A model generated the notes under the pieces. That model was not told where the DNA came from. It did no database searches and saw nothing but the letters and a program-made list of their open reading frames with translations. DNA of 64,000 nt from Monosporascus cannonballus (Eukaryota > Ascomycota > Sordariomycetes > Xylariales): positions 1-64,000 of the forward strand of contig QJNS01000331.1 of NCBI GenBank assembly GCA_004154925.1, given 5' to 3'. Of the stretch, positions 12,315 through 24,893 are shown piece after piece. Positions within the stretch are counted from its first letter, which is position 1. Every line of letters begins with the position of its first letter. A program made the position numbers and the translations under genes.

Positions 12315-12497
12315 TTATTTAAAGAAATTAGTATTAAATTTTGAAGTAAATAACGTATTTCTATTAGAAATAATTTTTTCGGGTATTTTATATTTATCGA
12401 AGTAATATTTAATAAAAGCGTAAGTTAATTGTTTTGCCGTTACGTTTTTTTTGAAAGGTAAAAAGTACCCATATTTAATGAATCTGTCGACAATCAC
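12315..12497 (-). pseudogene. Gypsy integrase core fragment
   Basis: Sixty codons remain open on the minus strand. VDRFIKYGYFLPFKK matches the start of the Gypsy integrase DDE core (VDRFTKYGHFIP-type, containing the first catalytic Asp). PEKIISNRNTLFTSKFN matches the second catalytic block, where the usual Asp of ISDRD is replaced by Asn (ISNRN), a G-to-A change that would inactivate the enzyme. This is the only family A segment that stays open for 60 codons. Confidence 0.9.
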
Positions 12498-13810
12498 CTA
12501 TATTCCGTCGTATTTAATTCCAGTAACTAAGTTTTTAAATAAAAGAAAATTAGTAATAAAATCTTAAGCTATAATATTCCATATTTTGTTAGGAATGTTA
12601 ATAAGTTGTAATAATCCGTAAGGCTTATGGCGTATTACCTTAGCCTTATTGCAAATATTACAATTTTTAATAATTTTTTTAATTATTTGGCGTAATTCTG
12701 AGAAATCGTACTTTTTTTTATAGCCGTCGGGTAATTTTAAAAATTCCTTAATATCTATATAACAGGTTTTCGTAAAATTTTTTCATAAACCGTTTTTATT
12801 AATTTTTTGGAATATAAATTTTGTTATGGTACAATAATTAATCTTTTGGTTATTCCTTTAATTGCTAAATCTTTTTTTATTCCTTTTTGTTATAAGAATT
12901 CCAAAACCGCGTTAGGAATTCGGAGGATAATTTTTTTAAGATTTCGTACAACTATATTATATTATTTTAGTTGTATTATAATATTTACATATTTTTTTGG
13001 GAACTTTAGAATTATAATCGCCTTTACAATTAAAAATATTTGCCTAAATATTTTCCTTTCCTTTAATATAATATATTTTGAAATTAAATTTTAACAGAAA
13101 AATTATTTCAATCTTATATTGTTTATTTAGTTTTTATACTTTTTTAAATCGGGTAAGGTTTTTGTAATTAAAGTAAATATCGAAAGGTTTTTTCGTTCCG
13201 TTAAGGAAAAGTTCTTATTTTTTAAAAGCGTTAACGATCGTCAATAATTCTTTATCGTAAATTAAATATCTGAATTCTGTATTTTGGAATGCTTTTAAGT
13301 AATATGCTATTAAGTATTATTTATTATTATTTTTTAGCTATTTTAAAACAGTACTTAATACGTAATTTAAAATATCCGTTTTTAAACGTTTTTTTTGTTA
13401 ACGTTAAGTAATTTTATTATAAGTCCGTTAATAATTGCATTTTTTAGGGTTTGGAATATTTTTTTTGCTTTTTCTGGAAATTCGAATTTTTTTCTTATGT
13501 ACTTTTTGGTAATAAGTTTCGTTAATAATTTAATTATATTTCCGTATCCTTTAATTAAGCCGCGTACGTAATCCGTAAATCTTAAGATTTGCCGGATATT
13601 TATAATAATCGCCTTATTAGGAATAAGTTAATCCTTAATTATTTCCATCTTAAAACGTTAAATCTGAATTTGGCCGGAAGTAAAAATATATCCCAGAAAA
13701 TTTAGTTTCTATATATGCCATATATTTTTAGCTAGATTAATTCGGATATTTACTTCGTTTAACGTTTAAAGTATTTAGGCAATTTATTTCTTGTATTCCT
13801 CGAAAGTTTC

Positions 13811-13840
13811 GGAATAAATAAGGATATCGTCGAGATAAAC
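13811..13840 (-). pseudogene. Gypsy reverse transcriptase catalytic box remnant
   Basis: Minus-strand reading gives VYLDDILIYS, the YxDD active-site strand of reverse transcriptase with both catalytic Asp codons preserved. The flanking sequence continues as recognisable RT (FMFVYLDD.., ..SETFEEYKK) but is broken by stops further out. Confidence 0.9.
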
Positions 13841-15751
13841 GAACATAAATTTATTGAAAAATTTTCTGAACGTAATTATAATTAGACGTTAAAAACTGGC
13901 AGAAATATTAATAAATCCTATAGGTATTATTTTATATTCGTAAAATCCATATATTATTTTAAATGCCGTTTTTTATTTTTTTCCTTTAGCCATTTTAATA
14001 CAATAATAACCGTTTCGAAAATTAAGTACAGTAAATTATTTAATTTTGTTAATATTTTTTTAACGTATTTATAAGGGTTAAAAAATATTTATTTTTAATC
14101 GTAATATCGTTTAGCTATTTGTAATCGATTATTTTTTTAAAAACCAGATTTTTATTTTCGTTAATCTTTTGCTTTTTATCCTTAGTTTTTAATATTATAA
14201 AAACGGGATATCCGGCGAGAAAATCAAAAAATTAAATATATCTTTTTTTAAGTTAAATTAAATACTTTTCCATAAAACCTTTAATTTATTAAAGTTTATA
14301 TAATAAATTTTATGAAATTTAAGATAATATTTTTCTTTAATAAATATTTTATGATCTTATTAGCCATAAAGTAATAATTCATAGTTTTTTTTATCCTTAA
14401 ATAATTTTTTGAATTATCGATACTTAAATAATATTATGAAGGCTTAATTTATAATCTGGATTTCCTTAATAATATAACAGATTTCTTAGTTATCTTTTTC
14501 AAATAACTTATTTTCCCATAAAAATATTTGCTATTTCCAATTAATACGTAAATTACTAAATTTAAATTACGGCATTCCTAAAATAATATCGTACCTAGAT
14601 ATATCGGCAATATCCAGCGAAATCCGCTTTATGTGTCCTTAAATCTGCACGGGGAATTCTTTAATTTCCCGAAGGACTTATCCGTTTTCGTACGTAAATA
14701 AGCTTCCGTCCACCGTACGTAATTTATAAGATTTTAACTTATATTTCCAAAGAATTTAATATTTTTCCGCCATTATAAAAAAAATATTTTTTTTTTCGGT
14801 TTTTAAATCGATTATGGCCTTAAACGTTTTGCCTTTATATCGAAAGGGAATCTTTATTTAATTACGTAATCCCTTTATTGCTTTATATAAGGTCTTATAT
14901 ATTAAGGCTTTTTAATACCTTATATTCGAAAGTTTTTATCGTTTTTTAATTAACGTAATTTACTTGCGAAAAAACGTTTTTATTTTTGCGTTTTCTTAGT
15001 TACGTACTTGGTACAGTAATCGTTTATATATTTGTACCATTTTTTTCTGCTTAATTGGCATCCGAAAATAATTGTTTTTTTTTGGATCGATCTTTGGTTT
15101 GGCATTTCCTGGGTTATAGGATTAAAAAGGTATATTTCCGAAAAAGGTGTTCTTATATTTAGGAGCTTATATTAAATGCAAAGCATCAGGGCATAATATA
15201 AACATCCTTATAATATGACTTTTCGATTCCGTTCTAAATTAAGATATAAATAATAAGATTTAAGGTATTTTGGCCATTGGGGGGTTTCTGTATATCTGTA
15301 TTTATTATTAGGTTTAATAAGTATTTCCTTATTTTATTTAAGCCAAAAATTATTATTTTCCTTAATTTTAAAATAAACGAAATAATTATTGTGATAATAA
15401 ACGGTAAAATGTAATAAGTTATAAGGGTTTACTAATAATATCTTTTAATAATTAATATATTTTAGGAATTTATAAAACTTTAAAGATAATTATCCTGGAA
15501 ACCGTTTATCCTGGGTAATATTTATAAGCTTTAACCTTAAAATCTTGGCAAATTAAATAATCCTCGTATTTTAAGATATTGTTCTAAATTTAAATAATTA
15601 TGGCAATAATAAATTCTAGCTGAAAGAAAATCGAGCTAATTTTTTTCTCCTCCTTTTCTACCTTATTATCGGTTTTTTATTCGGTTATTCTAACTTTTTT
15701 CTGGGGTTAAGGAATTTTTCTTTTTTTAAGGTTCCTTTTGGCAGAAAAGCG

Positions 15752-15793
15752 ATATTCGTTTTTAAAATGTCCTTTTTTGCCATAATTAAAATA
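15752..15793 (-). pseudogene. Gag zinc knuckle with all three Cys changed to Tyr
   Basis: Minus-strand reading is YFNYGKKGHFKNEY. The spacing 2-4-4 is exactly that of a CCHC knuckle (C-x2-C-x4-H-x4-C), but each Cys position reads TAT (Tyr), one G-to-A step from TGT. His is retained. This shows both the gag location and the mutational mechanism. Confidence 0.85.
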
Positions 15794-17093
15794 TTCCATT
15801 TTGGACTTGTTTTTCTTGGGTTCCTTCGAAATAGAATTCGCTTTTTTCTAAGGTTTACCCTTATTTTTCTTAATTTGGTTACTGGAGCTTTTGTTATTAT
15901 TTCGTTTACCGATCCCTTTTTTTTCGAGGTACCAATTAAAAATGCGACGGTCGGCAATAATAACCTTATCGGTATATTTTGCAAAAAATCTTATTTTAGG
16001 TTTTATGTATATTTCGTTTTTAACCTAAGGCTTTAAGCCGTTATAATAAAGATAAAATAATACGTTTTCTAGCAAGTTAAAAATAATTACTAAACGGTTA
16101 AATTTAATCGTATATTCGGATATTAATTTGATTTGGCGAAAAAGATAAAGCTATTTAATTATATATTATTTTTTATTTAGGTTTCCAAATAATGTTTACA
16201 TTTTTTTTTCGAAATATTTATATTTGCTAAAGATATAATTAATTATATCCGAAAATTCGTTAAAGTAATTCTGTAAGTAATCCTTTATAATAAGCTTAAA
16301 CCATAAAAGAATTTTTCCAGTAAATAACTAAAAAATGGCCATTACCTTTTGATAATTTTCCGTTAAAAAATTTTTATAAACTTTGAGATAAAATTTAGCT
16401 TATATTAAAAATTCTTCCATATCCGTAAATCCATTATAAGGCTTAAGGGGAATTAATTTATAGCCCTTAATATTTGGCATTCTTTAGTAATTAAAGGGTG
16501 GAATAATTTCTTTACGGGTTTAATTTGCGCCAAATAATGGCAAAATCGAAGTTCTTTTTGGTATTTGTTTTAAAGGTGGTCGAAATCCACTTCCTTGATT
16601 TCGTCCTTTGGCGGAACCGAACTAAGGGAAAACCGGCTTTTTTCCTTTGGCGAGCTAAATATTTTTTTTTTTAGGCTTTTAACTTTTCGTACCAAAAAGT
16701 CCAATTTTTCTTCCATAATAAATTCTTTTTCTTTTCCCTTTAAAACCTTAAGTCCATATTTTTCCTTAATTATTTTTTCTTTTAACTCCTTTCCTTAAAC
16801 TTTAATGGTATCCTTAAGGGCCGGGGTAAGTTGTTATCTAAGTTGCGAAAATAATCCTTCTTAAAATCGAATAATAAGGGGTATTATATTATTAATTAAT
16901 TAAAAAACTTTTTCGATAAAAGGTAAATTATTTAATCTGGTTATTAATCTTTTATTAATTAATAACGGGAATCGGATATATTATTTATTTTCTAAACGTT
17001 ATTTTATAATATCGTTTTTATTAAGTTTAAAAAAATTTATATTTAATTGGGCCTTAAATTATTCGTCGGCTATTAATTAAAGAATTATCAAAA

Positions 17094-17512
17094 TATAACG
17101 AACTTATTATATATTTATTTGGAGGTATAAGTAATATCCGAAATAAGGTTTTAATTTGCAGGTAATAATAAGGCAAAAAATAATTTAATGGTTTATTCGT
17201 TAAAAAGATTTAAAAACTTTTCCCTTAATTAGAAAACGGTATAATTATCTTTGATTAAAAGTTTAAATTAATAATTAAGGAGCGAAACTAAGTAGGTGCT
17301 ATTTACATAAAAAATTGATTTATTATATATCCCAGTTCCTTAAAGTAAGTATGTTATGGATCTATATGATCTAAATAATTTGATCAATCCATCAGATCAC
17401 CTAGATCACTCTGCCTGGGCCAAGAACTTCCCTCCGGAGTTCAGCCGTGGTGGTCCTACGCTAGGCCTTAAAGGTTGGCCTCCTCAAGACAGGAACCCCT
17501 GTTCCTATAACA
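17094..17512 (-). repeat. LTR of family A Gypsy (5' LTR for minus-strand coding)
   Basis: This copy is 419 bp. Here the left, inner part is mutated (for example TTATTATATATTTATTTGG against CCTGTCATATATCCACCTGG in the other copy). The right, outer part is preserved (GATCACCTAGATCACTCTGCC). It ends TATAACA and is followed by the ATAAC duplication. Confidence 0.93.
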
Positions 17513-17517
17513 ATAAC

Positions 17518-20500
17518 AAATATACGCAATTATAAAAATTCAATGATTATTTTATAATTATTTAAAAAAAATTATATATTAATATAATATATATTTCTTT
17601 TTCCAATTAATGATGGTTTTGTCTTTTTTCGACAAGTTTTTGAATTTTTTATTTTATTCGCTTAAAACTGCTTTAAATTTACGTAATAACGTTATGTTAT
17701 AAGCGTTAAAGATTATTAAATACTTTTTATAAAACACATAATATATATATAATGTCGAATTTCGTCTACCTATTAGAATTTATCGCCCAACTTTCGATAA
17801 AGCTATCTTTATATAATTATTTGTCTAATACCAAAACTATTATCCGTAATAAAAACGCGAAATCAGTCGGTTATTCCTAACTTTTTTAAACAATATAATA
17901 GCTTATCGCTATTAAACTTATTCGATTAGATATTACGAAATTAAATATTAATTAAAAAATAACGCCTTTTTCATTTCCGATAAATTCAATAAATAATAAC
18001 TTTTTAAAACGAAAATACTATATAAAATATAATTTAAACATTACAATTAATTAATATATAAAACTCTAAAAACATGCTTAAATCTATATTTAATAATTAC
18101 GTTAATATATATCTATATATGCTTTATATATATTTTTATTGTTAATGATTTAAAGCTGTTAATATAAAATATTATTATAGTTTGAAAATATTTATTTAAA
18201 AAATCTTTAATAAACAATATATTAAAATACGAAACAATTAATTAAAAGGATCTAATTAAAATTAAACGCTTTAAATAATACTAGGTCATAAGTATAATAA
18301 GTAAGAATTATTTTAAAATTATTACCTTTTTAAAAAAAGCGAAAAAAAACCTAAAAATAAATAAAGTCTAATAAAAACCTGTTAATAAAAAACAATATAA
18401 TAATTATTTCAGGATTATTTTAAACTATGTATATATTATGAATATACTGAAAACCTTATTATTAACAATTAGGTCCGTTTAATCCACTTTTTTACGGCAA
18501 ATATTATTCTGTAAATATTTTTTATAGAACTTATTTAATTTTTTTTTAAAAAATAAAATATATAAAATAATACCTATATTGTTAACACTTAATTATAGGC
18601 TATCTAATTATCTATTAATAAACTTGTATAAAATTCTTTCAATATTCCGAATTACGGTTTATTTTATGAAATATGTCAATATTTTCGTATAATACATTTT
18701 CCTTATTTTTATTACTAATATTTTTTTAAAATTATAACTGTCGCTAAAACCAAACCATCTAATCCTCGTACTAACACTTTCGATATTCGTAATATTCTCG
18801 GTTAATAATAAAAAAATAGACCCTCGGTCATATCTGAGATTAAAATCGATTCGAATAATTAAAAGTAATAAAACGATTTCTTTACCTAAGTAAATTCGTT
18901 AAATTAAATTGTTTTTTATTCGGTAATTATTAATTAAATTATAAATAATTGAATTCTCAATTTGGCTTTCAAATATCTTATTTCTGATTTAAAGTTATTT
19001 TAATCGATTTTTAAATTTAGTAATTTTTATCGTCGCCTTTTAATAAATAAATTTCGTTAAGTATTTCGTTATTATTTTAATTATTAATAGCAAAACCTTC
19101 TAAATTATTATCTTTATTAAGGTTATTATTTTGCAAAACGACATTTTATAATAATTTATTATTATTAAAATTATTATTGTCAAAATCAAAATCCTAGAAA
19201 ATTTACAACATTATTTCGATATTATAATAAATTCGATTAAAAGAATAATAAAAGTTTTTCTTATAATAAACGAATAATTAGCGATATAAAGTCTTAAAGT
19301 TACGCATTAACTTTTTCGAATATCGCTTATTTTCTTTTTCTTTTTTATAAAACCCATACAATAAAACTATTTATTCTATTTACTCTAATTCGAACCTAAT
19401 ATTATCGAAATAATATAATTAAAAAGTTACTCGTTTTAAATAATATTTTAAATCCTTTACGAATTAACGATATTTAAAACAAACTTTATTAAAATTTCAA
19501 TAATTTTATTCTTAATTTTCTCCCGTTACCTAACTTTACTAGATATACGCCTATTTGACGTATAGTACAAAACAAGCTAGTATTATTAACTGGCTTTATT
19601 CTCAAATCCGCCAAAAAAACGTTAAGTAAGCCGATAAAACTTTAGCTAAAAATATTTACGCGTAAAGTTCGGCATTATAAACGAAAGCCTAATAATAATT
19701 GTATAACCCGGATTATCTTATAATTATTTTATTATTATTATTTTTTAATAAATATGTTTCGTGAATTTCGAAAATACTAGAAAAATACTCGTTTAATTTT
19801 CGAGAAAATACTATTTTAACGTAATATTCGCGAAATGTTTGTAAATGTATTATTTTAATTTATACGAATAAAAACGTTTATTTTGAAAATATTACAGCAA
19901 TCTGCAGAAAATGTCTGATTTTCTTTATTTTAAAATAATACTCTTTGCGCTATTTATTATAAGCAAATAACGTTTTAGATAAAAAAATATTTATATTATT
20001 CTAAACTTTTATTTCTATTAAAATATCATTATTCTAAGACCGGTTTTTAAGGCTTTAAAGAAATTTAAAAAATATATATTTTATAAATTTTCTTAATTAA
20101 CTCTTTATTATATATTTTAAAGATTTTTTTAAAAACGAATTACAAATAATTCATATTATTTAATTAGATAAATCTTACTTTAAATTTTGTAGGTGCCAAA
20201 TTTCTTATCGATAAATCTTTAAGTTTTTTATATCTTATATAAATTTCTATTTAATTATAATTCTATACCTGCTAAAACTTTTTCATTTTTCGTTCCTTTT
20301 ATTTAATTATCTAGTTTTTTCTATTTTCAGTCTAATCAAATTCTATTACCTTACTTTATTATAATACGTTAGTTTTGATTATCGTTATCTAATTTCTGAA
20401 ATTATTTTAAAATAATCGTATTTAGAATTTTTAGTTTCTAGTTCCGTAATGTTCTTTTTATTTAAGTATCGGAAATTCGACAAATTATTATTTTAAAATC

Positions 20501-22550
20501 CGTATACCAAAAAGGCCCGCACGCGAAAAACCAATATTTCGGCCGAATAAAATAATATCAAAAAAGTTCGTTATAATTAAAAACAATAAATTAAGCGCAA
20601 ATTAAATAATTAAAAACGCTTAAATTTATATATAATTCTCGAAAGATAAACAACGTAAAATATAATTATTAAATATGAAATTAATACTTACTAATAAATA
20701 TTATTTAATAATTATTTTCATAGTTTGCGAATTATTAATAACCGAATAAAATAACAATATCTTAATTAAATTATAATAAAATAAACCGATACTAAAAATA
20801 TATTTATAATATTAAATAATACAAATAAAGACATGTATTAATATTAATAATAAAACAACCGAAATATTTTATTATAATAATCATATTTTAATGAAATTTG
20901 TTATTTATTTATTATTAATTATTTAAATAATTTAATACCTTAATTACCGAAAAATCTTATTATACTTCAAATTAAAAAATTTCGTATAATAATTCGATAT
21001 ATAAATATTTATTTTAATTATTTCTTATTTATTTTATTAATATTTGTACCGTTTATTACTGGTTTAAGATAAAAATACTTTATCAAATATTTGTACAAAA
21101 ATAATAACGAATTTTTATATTCTCGTTATATTAAAATTATCGAATTTACTATTAACAAAATTGCAAATTATTTAATATAATTTCGTTATATATTTTAATC
21201 ACTTTTGGCAAATAACGTATTTATAAATCAAAACGATTTTAACACTAATATTAAGGCTAAGAATATTAAGGAAATTACTTTTATATTTCGTTTCGTAAAT
21301 TCCGATTATATTTTTAAATATTTTATTTTTTAATTTTTTAATAATACTTTAAGCTATTTAATATTTGATATTTAAAATAATATAATAATTTAAAAAAACT
21401 TTATTTAAAGTTATATTAATATAAAAATAATTTTTAAATATTTTTAGAAATTGTAAATTTTTACTTGCAAAAATATTTCGGCTTTAAATATAATTTTCGA
21501 TAATTACTCAAAATACTTGTTATTTACGAAAAAAGCTTTTTGCTATATTACTTAGCCCGTTATAGATTTTGCAATATTTTTATCTGAAAAAAAATATTTT
21601 CGTTTAATATTGCAAAAAAAAAATGAACTTTGTAAAAAGTTACCCTAATTTTCGATTTAAGCAAATTCGAAATTAAAAAAAAATTGCCCGTTTAATTGCC
21701 TTAAAACCTAACGTTATAAATAGGTATATTAAATAATTATTTTACAATAATTTTAAAATAATTTAATTATATTGTTAAACGTATTTAAACGGATATTTAA
21801 TTTATTTAGAATTATACGGTATTTTATTGCTAAAAATTATCGGCTTTACAATTTGGCGTAATAAGGCCAAAAAAACTATTTTATATTTTATTTCGATATG
21901 ACATTTCGCAGTCCTATTCTTAAGGTTCGCCTTTAACGTTCGAACCCTTTTTTATTATAGGCATATTATAAGAAATTATAAGATAAAATTTTCAATATAT
22001 TGAGGAATTTAAGCAAAAATAATTATAAATATATAAAAATAATAAAAATTATTCAGATTTTAAAATTAATATATTAATAAAAGGCATAAAAACGTTTTAA
22101 AAAACTTATTAAGTAAAATTTTTTAAAAACAGTTTAACGTTATTAACTACGTTTATATCAAAGTTATTTTTACCGTATTTGGTAGCGCATACTTTAGGTT
22201 TTATATTAAAAAGTTTTTATAAAAAAAGCCAGAAATAATTTAAATTAAAAGTTGTTATAGTATTAATTTATTAACCGTAACATAAATAATTTTTTTCACG
22301 TTAAATTAGGTTTATAAAAAAAATTAGTTATAATAAATTTAATTAATTATATATAATAATTATTTTATATTATTTTTAGAAAAAAATAAATTTATTGCAT
22401 TACTTATTTCGTTTAAAAATAATATGTATTATTTTTATAATATAAGTAATTATTTTAAATTATTTCCGTATTTTTTAATAAGTTTAAAATTTACGTATTT
22501 TGTTAATAAATAATTGTAAATACTTGATAAGTTCTTGGCATTACTTATTA
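17518..22550. other. AT-rich, RIP-mutated interior of hAT-like element (right part)
   Basis: About 5 kb of AT-rich sequence lies between the nested Gypsy and the right terminal repeat. If a transposase gene existed it should be here or in 7351-10381, but I could not recognise one on either strand. No direct or inverted repeat boundaries were spotted inside. Confidence 0.6.
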
Positions 22551-22607
22551 AGTACTCGCAGATAATGCTAAGGACTCATTAGATATCCGCGGGTAATTCT
22601 GACTTGC

Positions 22608-22642
22608 GCCAAGGACCCATGGGCCACCCATGGGTCCTTGGC
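22608..22642. repeat. 16-bp perfect hairpin in right subterminal region
   Basis: GCCAAGGACCCATGGG, three-base loop CCA, then the exact reverse complement. The arm contains the GCCAAGGACC motif that also recurs twice near the left end (7289-7298, 7321-7330). Repeated subterminal motifs are typical transposase-binding sites in hAT elements. Confidence 0.75.
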
Positions 22643-22704
22643 ATTACCCGCGGGTACCCGTGGGCCGTGGGTAATTTTCGGTGGGTGGTTCCTCCCTCAC
22701 TCTA

Positions 22705-22712
22705 AGTAGCCC
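22705..22712. repeat. Right 8-bp target-site duplication of hAT-like element
   Basis: AGTAGCCC follows the right terminal repeat directly and matches the left copy at 7 of 8 positions. The mismatch is C here and T at left, a RIP-type transition. Confidence 0.7.
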
Positions 22713-23228
22713 TGCTTGCTTGTTTCCGAGGCACAAGCTTCAACGGCTTGAAGCGACATTTCGTATTTTACCTAACACTTTACGCTCGGTATGGATCGAG
22801 TCCGACAAAAAACCGGAACAGAATTACTGCCGAAGAAGATGAGGCGTGAAATACTGTTATGTCGCTGTATGATGTTATCATGTTGTTGGCGCAGGAGAAT
22901 AGAAGAGAGCAGTCAGTGGCGGATGCCATAGCATTCATCATTGAAGATTCAGTTCCCGGATTCTCATGTATGCAGTACGGGAAGTTTAATGGCTATACGA
23001 GGTTTATGACACTATCCGTTAATGCTGTCCAAGGTGGATCGGTAGCCACAACCCCCGCCAAACTCAATTGTCTTGGCCATAAGTCGAGCGAACACGCGCT
23101 ACGCGTAAGATATCGCGATAAGAATGTTGATGACTTCCCCCGAACGGATGGTATCGGTTTAAGTACATAGAGTCGCAGTATTACCGAGAAGGTGATGACT
23201 TGCTGGTTGGCTTTCAGATGTCGCCATA
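22713..23228. promoter_or_regulatory. Gamma-tubulin upstream region
   Basis: About 500 bp of normal-composition sequence lies between the transposon end and the gamma-tubulin ATG. No TATA box is obvious. A 103-codon plus-strand frame at 22859-23170 shows no similarity I recognise and is probably leader sequence. Confidence 0.4.
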
Positions 23229-24893
23229 ATGCCTAGGTGAGTAGGAGTATCATGCCGCGGCAATTAAAAGCTGTCTTGCATTATCCCATCTAATGCGGTG
23301 TAATTAGAGAAATCATTACGATCCAAGCCGGTCAATGCGGCAATAGCAGTCAGTACCACCCTCCATCCTGCCCTGCCGATTGCGGCCTCGAGTAGTTGCT
23401 TGACCTCTAGTTAAAAGGGGACGCTGACAAGGATCAGTTGGCAGCCAGTTCTGGCAACAGCTTTGCCAGGAACATGGGATCAACCAAGATGGCAACCTAG
23501 AGGACTTCGCAACCGAAGGCGGCGACCGGAAGGACGTTTTCTACTATCAGAGCGACGACACCCGGTACATCCCCCGGGCCATTCTGATAGACCTGGAGCC
23601 TCGCGTCATCAACGGCATACAGACCGGTCCCTATAAGAATATCTACAACCCCGAGAATTTCTACGTGGGAAAGAGTGGTACAGGCGCTGGAAATAACTGG
23701 GGCGATGGATACCAGACCGGAGAACTTGTGCACGAGGAGATTATGGAGATGATAGAACGAGAAGCGGACGGTAGCGATTCCCTAGAGGTAAGAATCGGGC
23801 CAGATCGATCGAGCGGCTAGGACTAATTGTTGAATACGGCAGGGCTTCATGCTGCTTCATTCTATCGCTGGTGGTACTGGCTCTGGTCTCGGCTCGTTTC
23901 TACTCGAGCGAATGAACGACCGATTCCCGAAAAAGATCATCCAGACATACTCAGTCTTCCCCGATACGACAAACTCCGGTGATGTCGTCGTTCACCCATA
24001 CAACAGTCTGCTATCGATGAGGCGGCTGACACAAAATGCTGATTCGGTCGTCGTCCTCGACAACGGAGCTTTATCTCACATCGCCGCCGATCGACTACAC
24101 GTGCAAGAACCCTCATTTCAACAAACGAATCAACTGGTGTCGACCGTCATGTCGGCGAGTACCACGACATTGCGATACCCTGGCTACATGCACAATGACC
24201 TTGTCAGCATATTGGCCTCACTAATACCGACGCCACGGTGCCATTTCTTAATGACCGCATATACTCCATTCACGGGCGATCAGGTGGAGCAGGCAAAGAC
24301 AGTTCGAAAGACTACGGTCCTCGACGTTATGAGGCGTTTACTGCAGCCAAAGAACCGCATGGTGTCCACAGTACCGGGGAAGAGGAGTTGCTACATCTCG
24401 ATCCTGAATGTGATACAGGGTGAGGTTGATCCGACTGATGTCCATAAGAGTCTGTTACGTATTCGAGAACGCAGACTAGCAACCTTCATCCCATGGGGTC
24501 CGGCGAGCATCCAGGTCGCCCTGACGAAACGCAGCCCGTATATCCCCATGAGCCACCGCGTTAGTGGCCTGATGCTGGCCAACCATACCAGCATTGCGAC
24601 TGTAAGCCGCCTGAGCCAATATAGCAGGGAGCTATTGATTTTGCTAACGGTACATGTTACAGCTCTTCAAGCGCATCGTCAGACAATACGACGGCATGCG
24701 GAAGCGGAATGCGTTCATAGAGGCATACAAGAAGACGACCCCATTCTCGCAGACCCTGAACGAGTTTGACGAGGCCAGGGAGGTTGTGACAGATTTGATA
24801 GCGGAGTATGAGGCAGCGGAGGATGCGAACTACCTGAATCCCGACGAGGGGGAGAAGGCAACATCAGCAGATACCGATAAGAGAGTTGGCTAG
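23229..24893 (+). CDS. Gamma-tubulin
   Basis: Five exons: 23229-23236, 23308-23348, 23438-23787, 23843-24601 and 24663-24893, giving 462 residues, a normal gamma-tubulin length. The tiny first exon codes MP plus two bases of Arg, and joins ..[21 protein letters not shown]... All introns are GT..AG, 55-89 bp; branch-like sequences are visible (CTGAC, CTAAT, GCTAAC). The GTP-binding signature GGTGSGLGS lies at residues 143-151. Family-diagnostic stretches are [50 protein letters not shown] and [18 protein letters not shown]. The protein nucleates microtubules in the gamma-tubulin complex at spindle pole bodies and is generally essential. A few positions differ from what I would expect ([25 protein letters not shown]), but the frame is intact. 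Confidence 0.95.

Larger units (their letters stand above)
10387..17512 (-). mobile_element. Ty3/Gypsy LTR retrotransposon (family A), RIP-inactivated, full boundaries
   Basis: Two 419-bp LTRs (10387-10805 and 17094-17512) begin TG and end CA (RIP variants TA), and are flanked by the perfect 5-bp duplication ATAAC (10382-10386, 17513-17517). Coding orientation is minus. From the 5' LTR at 17094-17512 inward, the recognisable remnants are a gag zinc knuckle (15752-15793), the reverse transcriptase box VYLDDILIYS (13840-13811), and an integrase core segment around 12315-12497 (VDRFIKYGYFLPFKK.. and PEKIISNRNTLFTSKF). The order gag, RT, integrase is the Gypsy order. Every frame is broken by many stops. 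An opposite-strand frame lies before the 3' LTR at 10986-11510. It inserted into the hAT-like element and is therefore younger than it. Confidence 0.93.
7258..22704. mobile_element. hAT-like DNA transposon, RIP-destroyed, with nested Gypsy element
   Basis: The ends are inverted copies: TAGGGTGAGGGA at 7258-7269 and, read from the right end inward, TAGAGTGAGGGA (22704-22693), an 11/12 match. They fit the hAT terminal consensus YARNG and are flanked by the 8-bp repeats AGTAGC(T/C)C. Subterminal GCCAAGGACC motifs recur on both sides (7289, 7321, 22608 and inverted at 22633). The total span is 15,447 bp; removing the nested Gypsy and one 5-bp duplication leaves about 8.3 kb. The interior is extremely AT-rich with no intact frame, and no hAT transposase could be recognised. 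The superfamily call therefore rests on ends and duplication length; P or Merlin elements are alternatives. The element is inserted about 0.5 kb upstream of the gamma-tubulin start. Confidence 0.65.

Noticed and set aside
12807..13094. 95-codon plus-strand hydrophobic frame in Gypsy family A
   Set aside because: Antisense to the RNase H/integrase region; Phe/Ile-rich composition is what AT-rich DNA gives by chance.
7258..22704. Interpretation as a Starship-type giant element
   Set aside because: No tyrosine recombinase/DUF3435 captain was seen at either end, and the ends are inverted repeats with 8-bp duplications, which fits hAT better.
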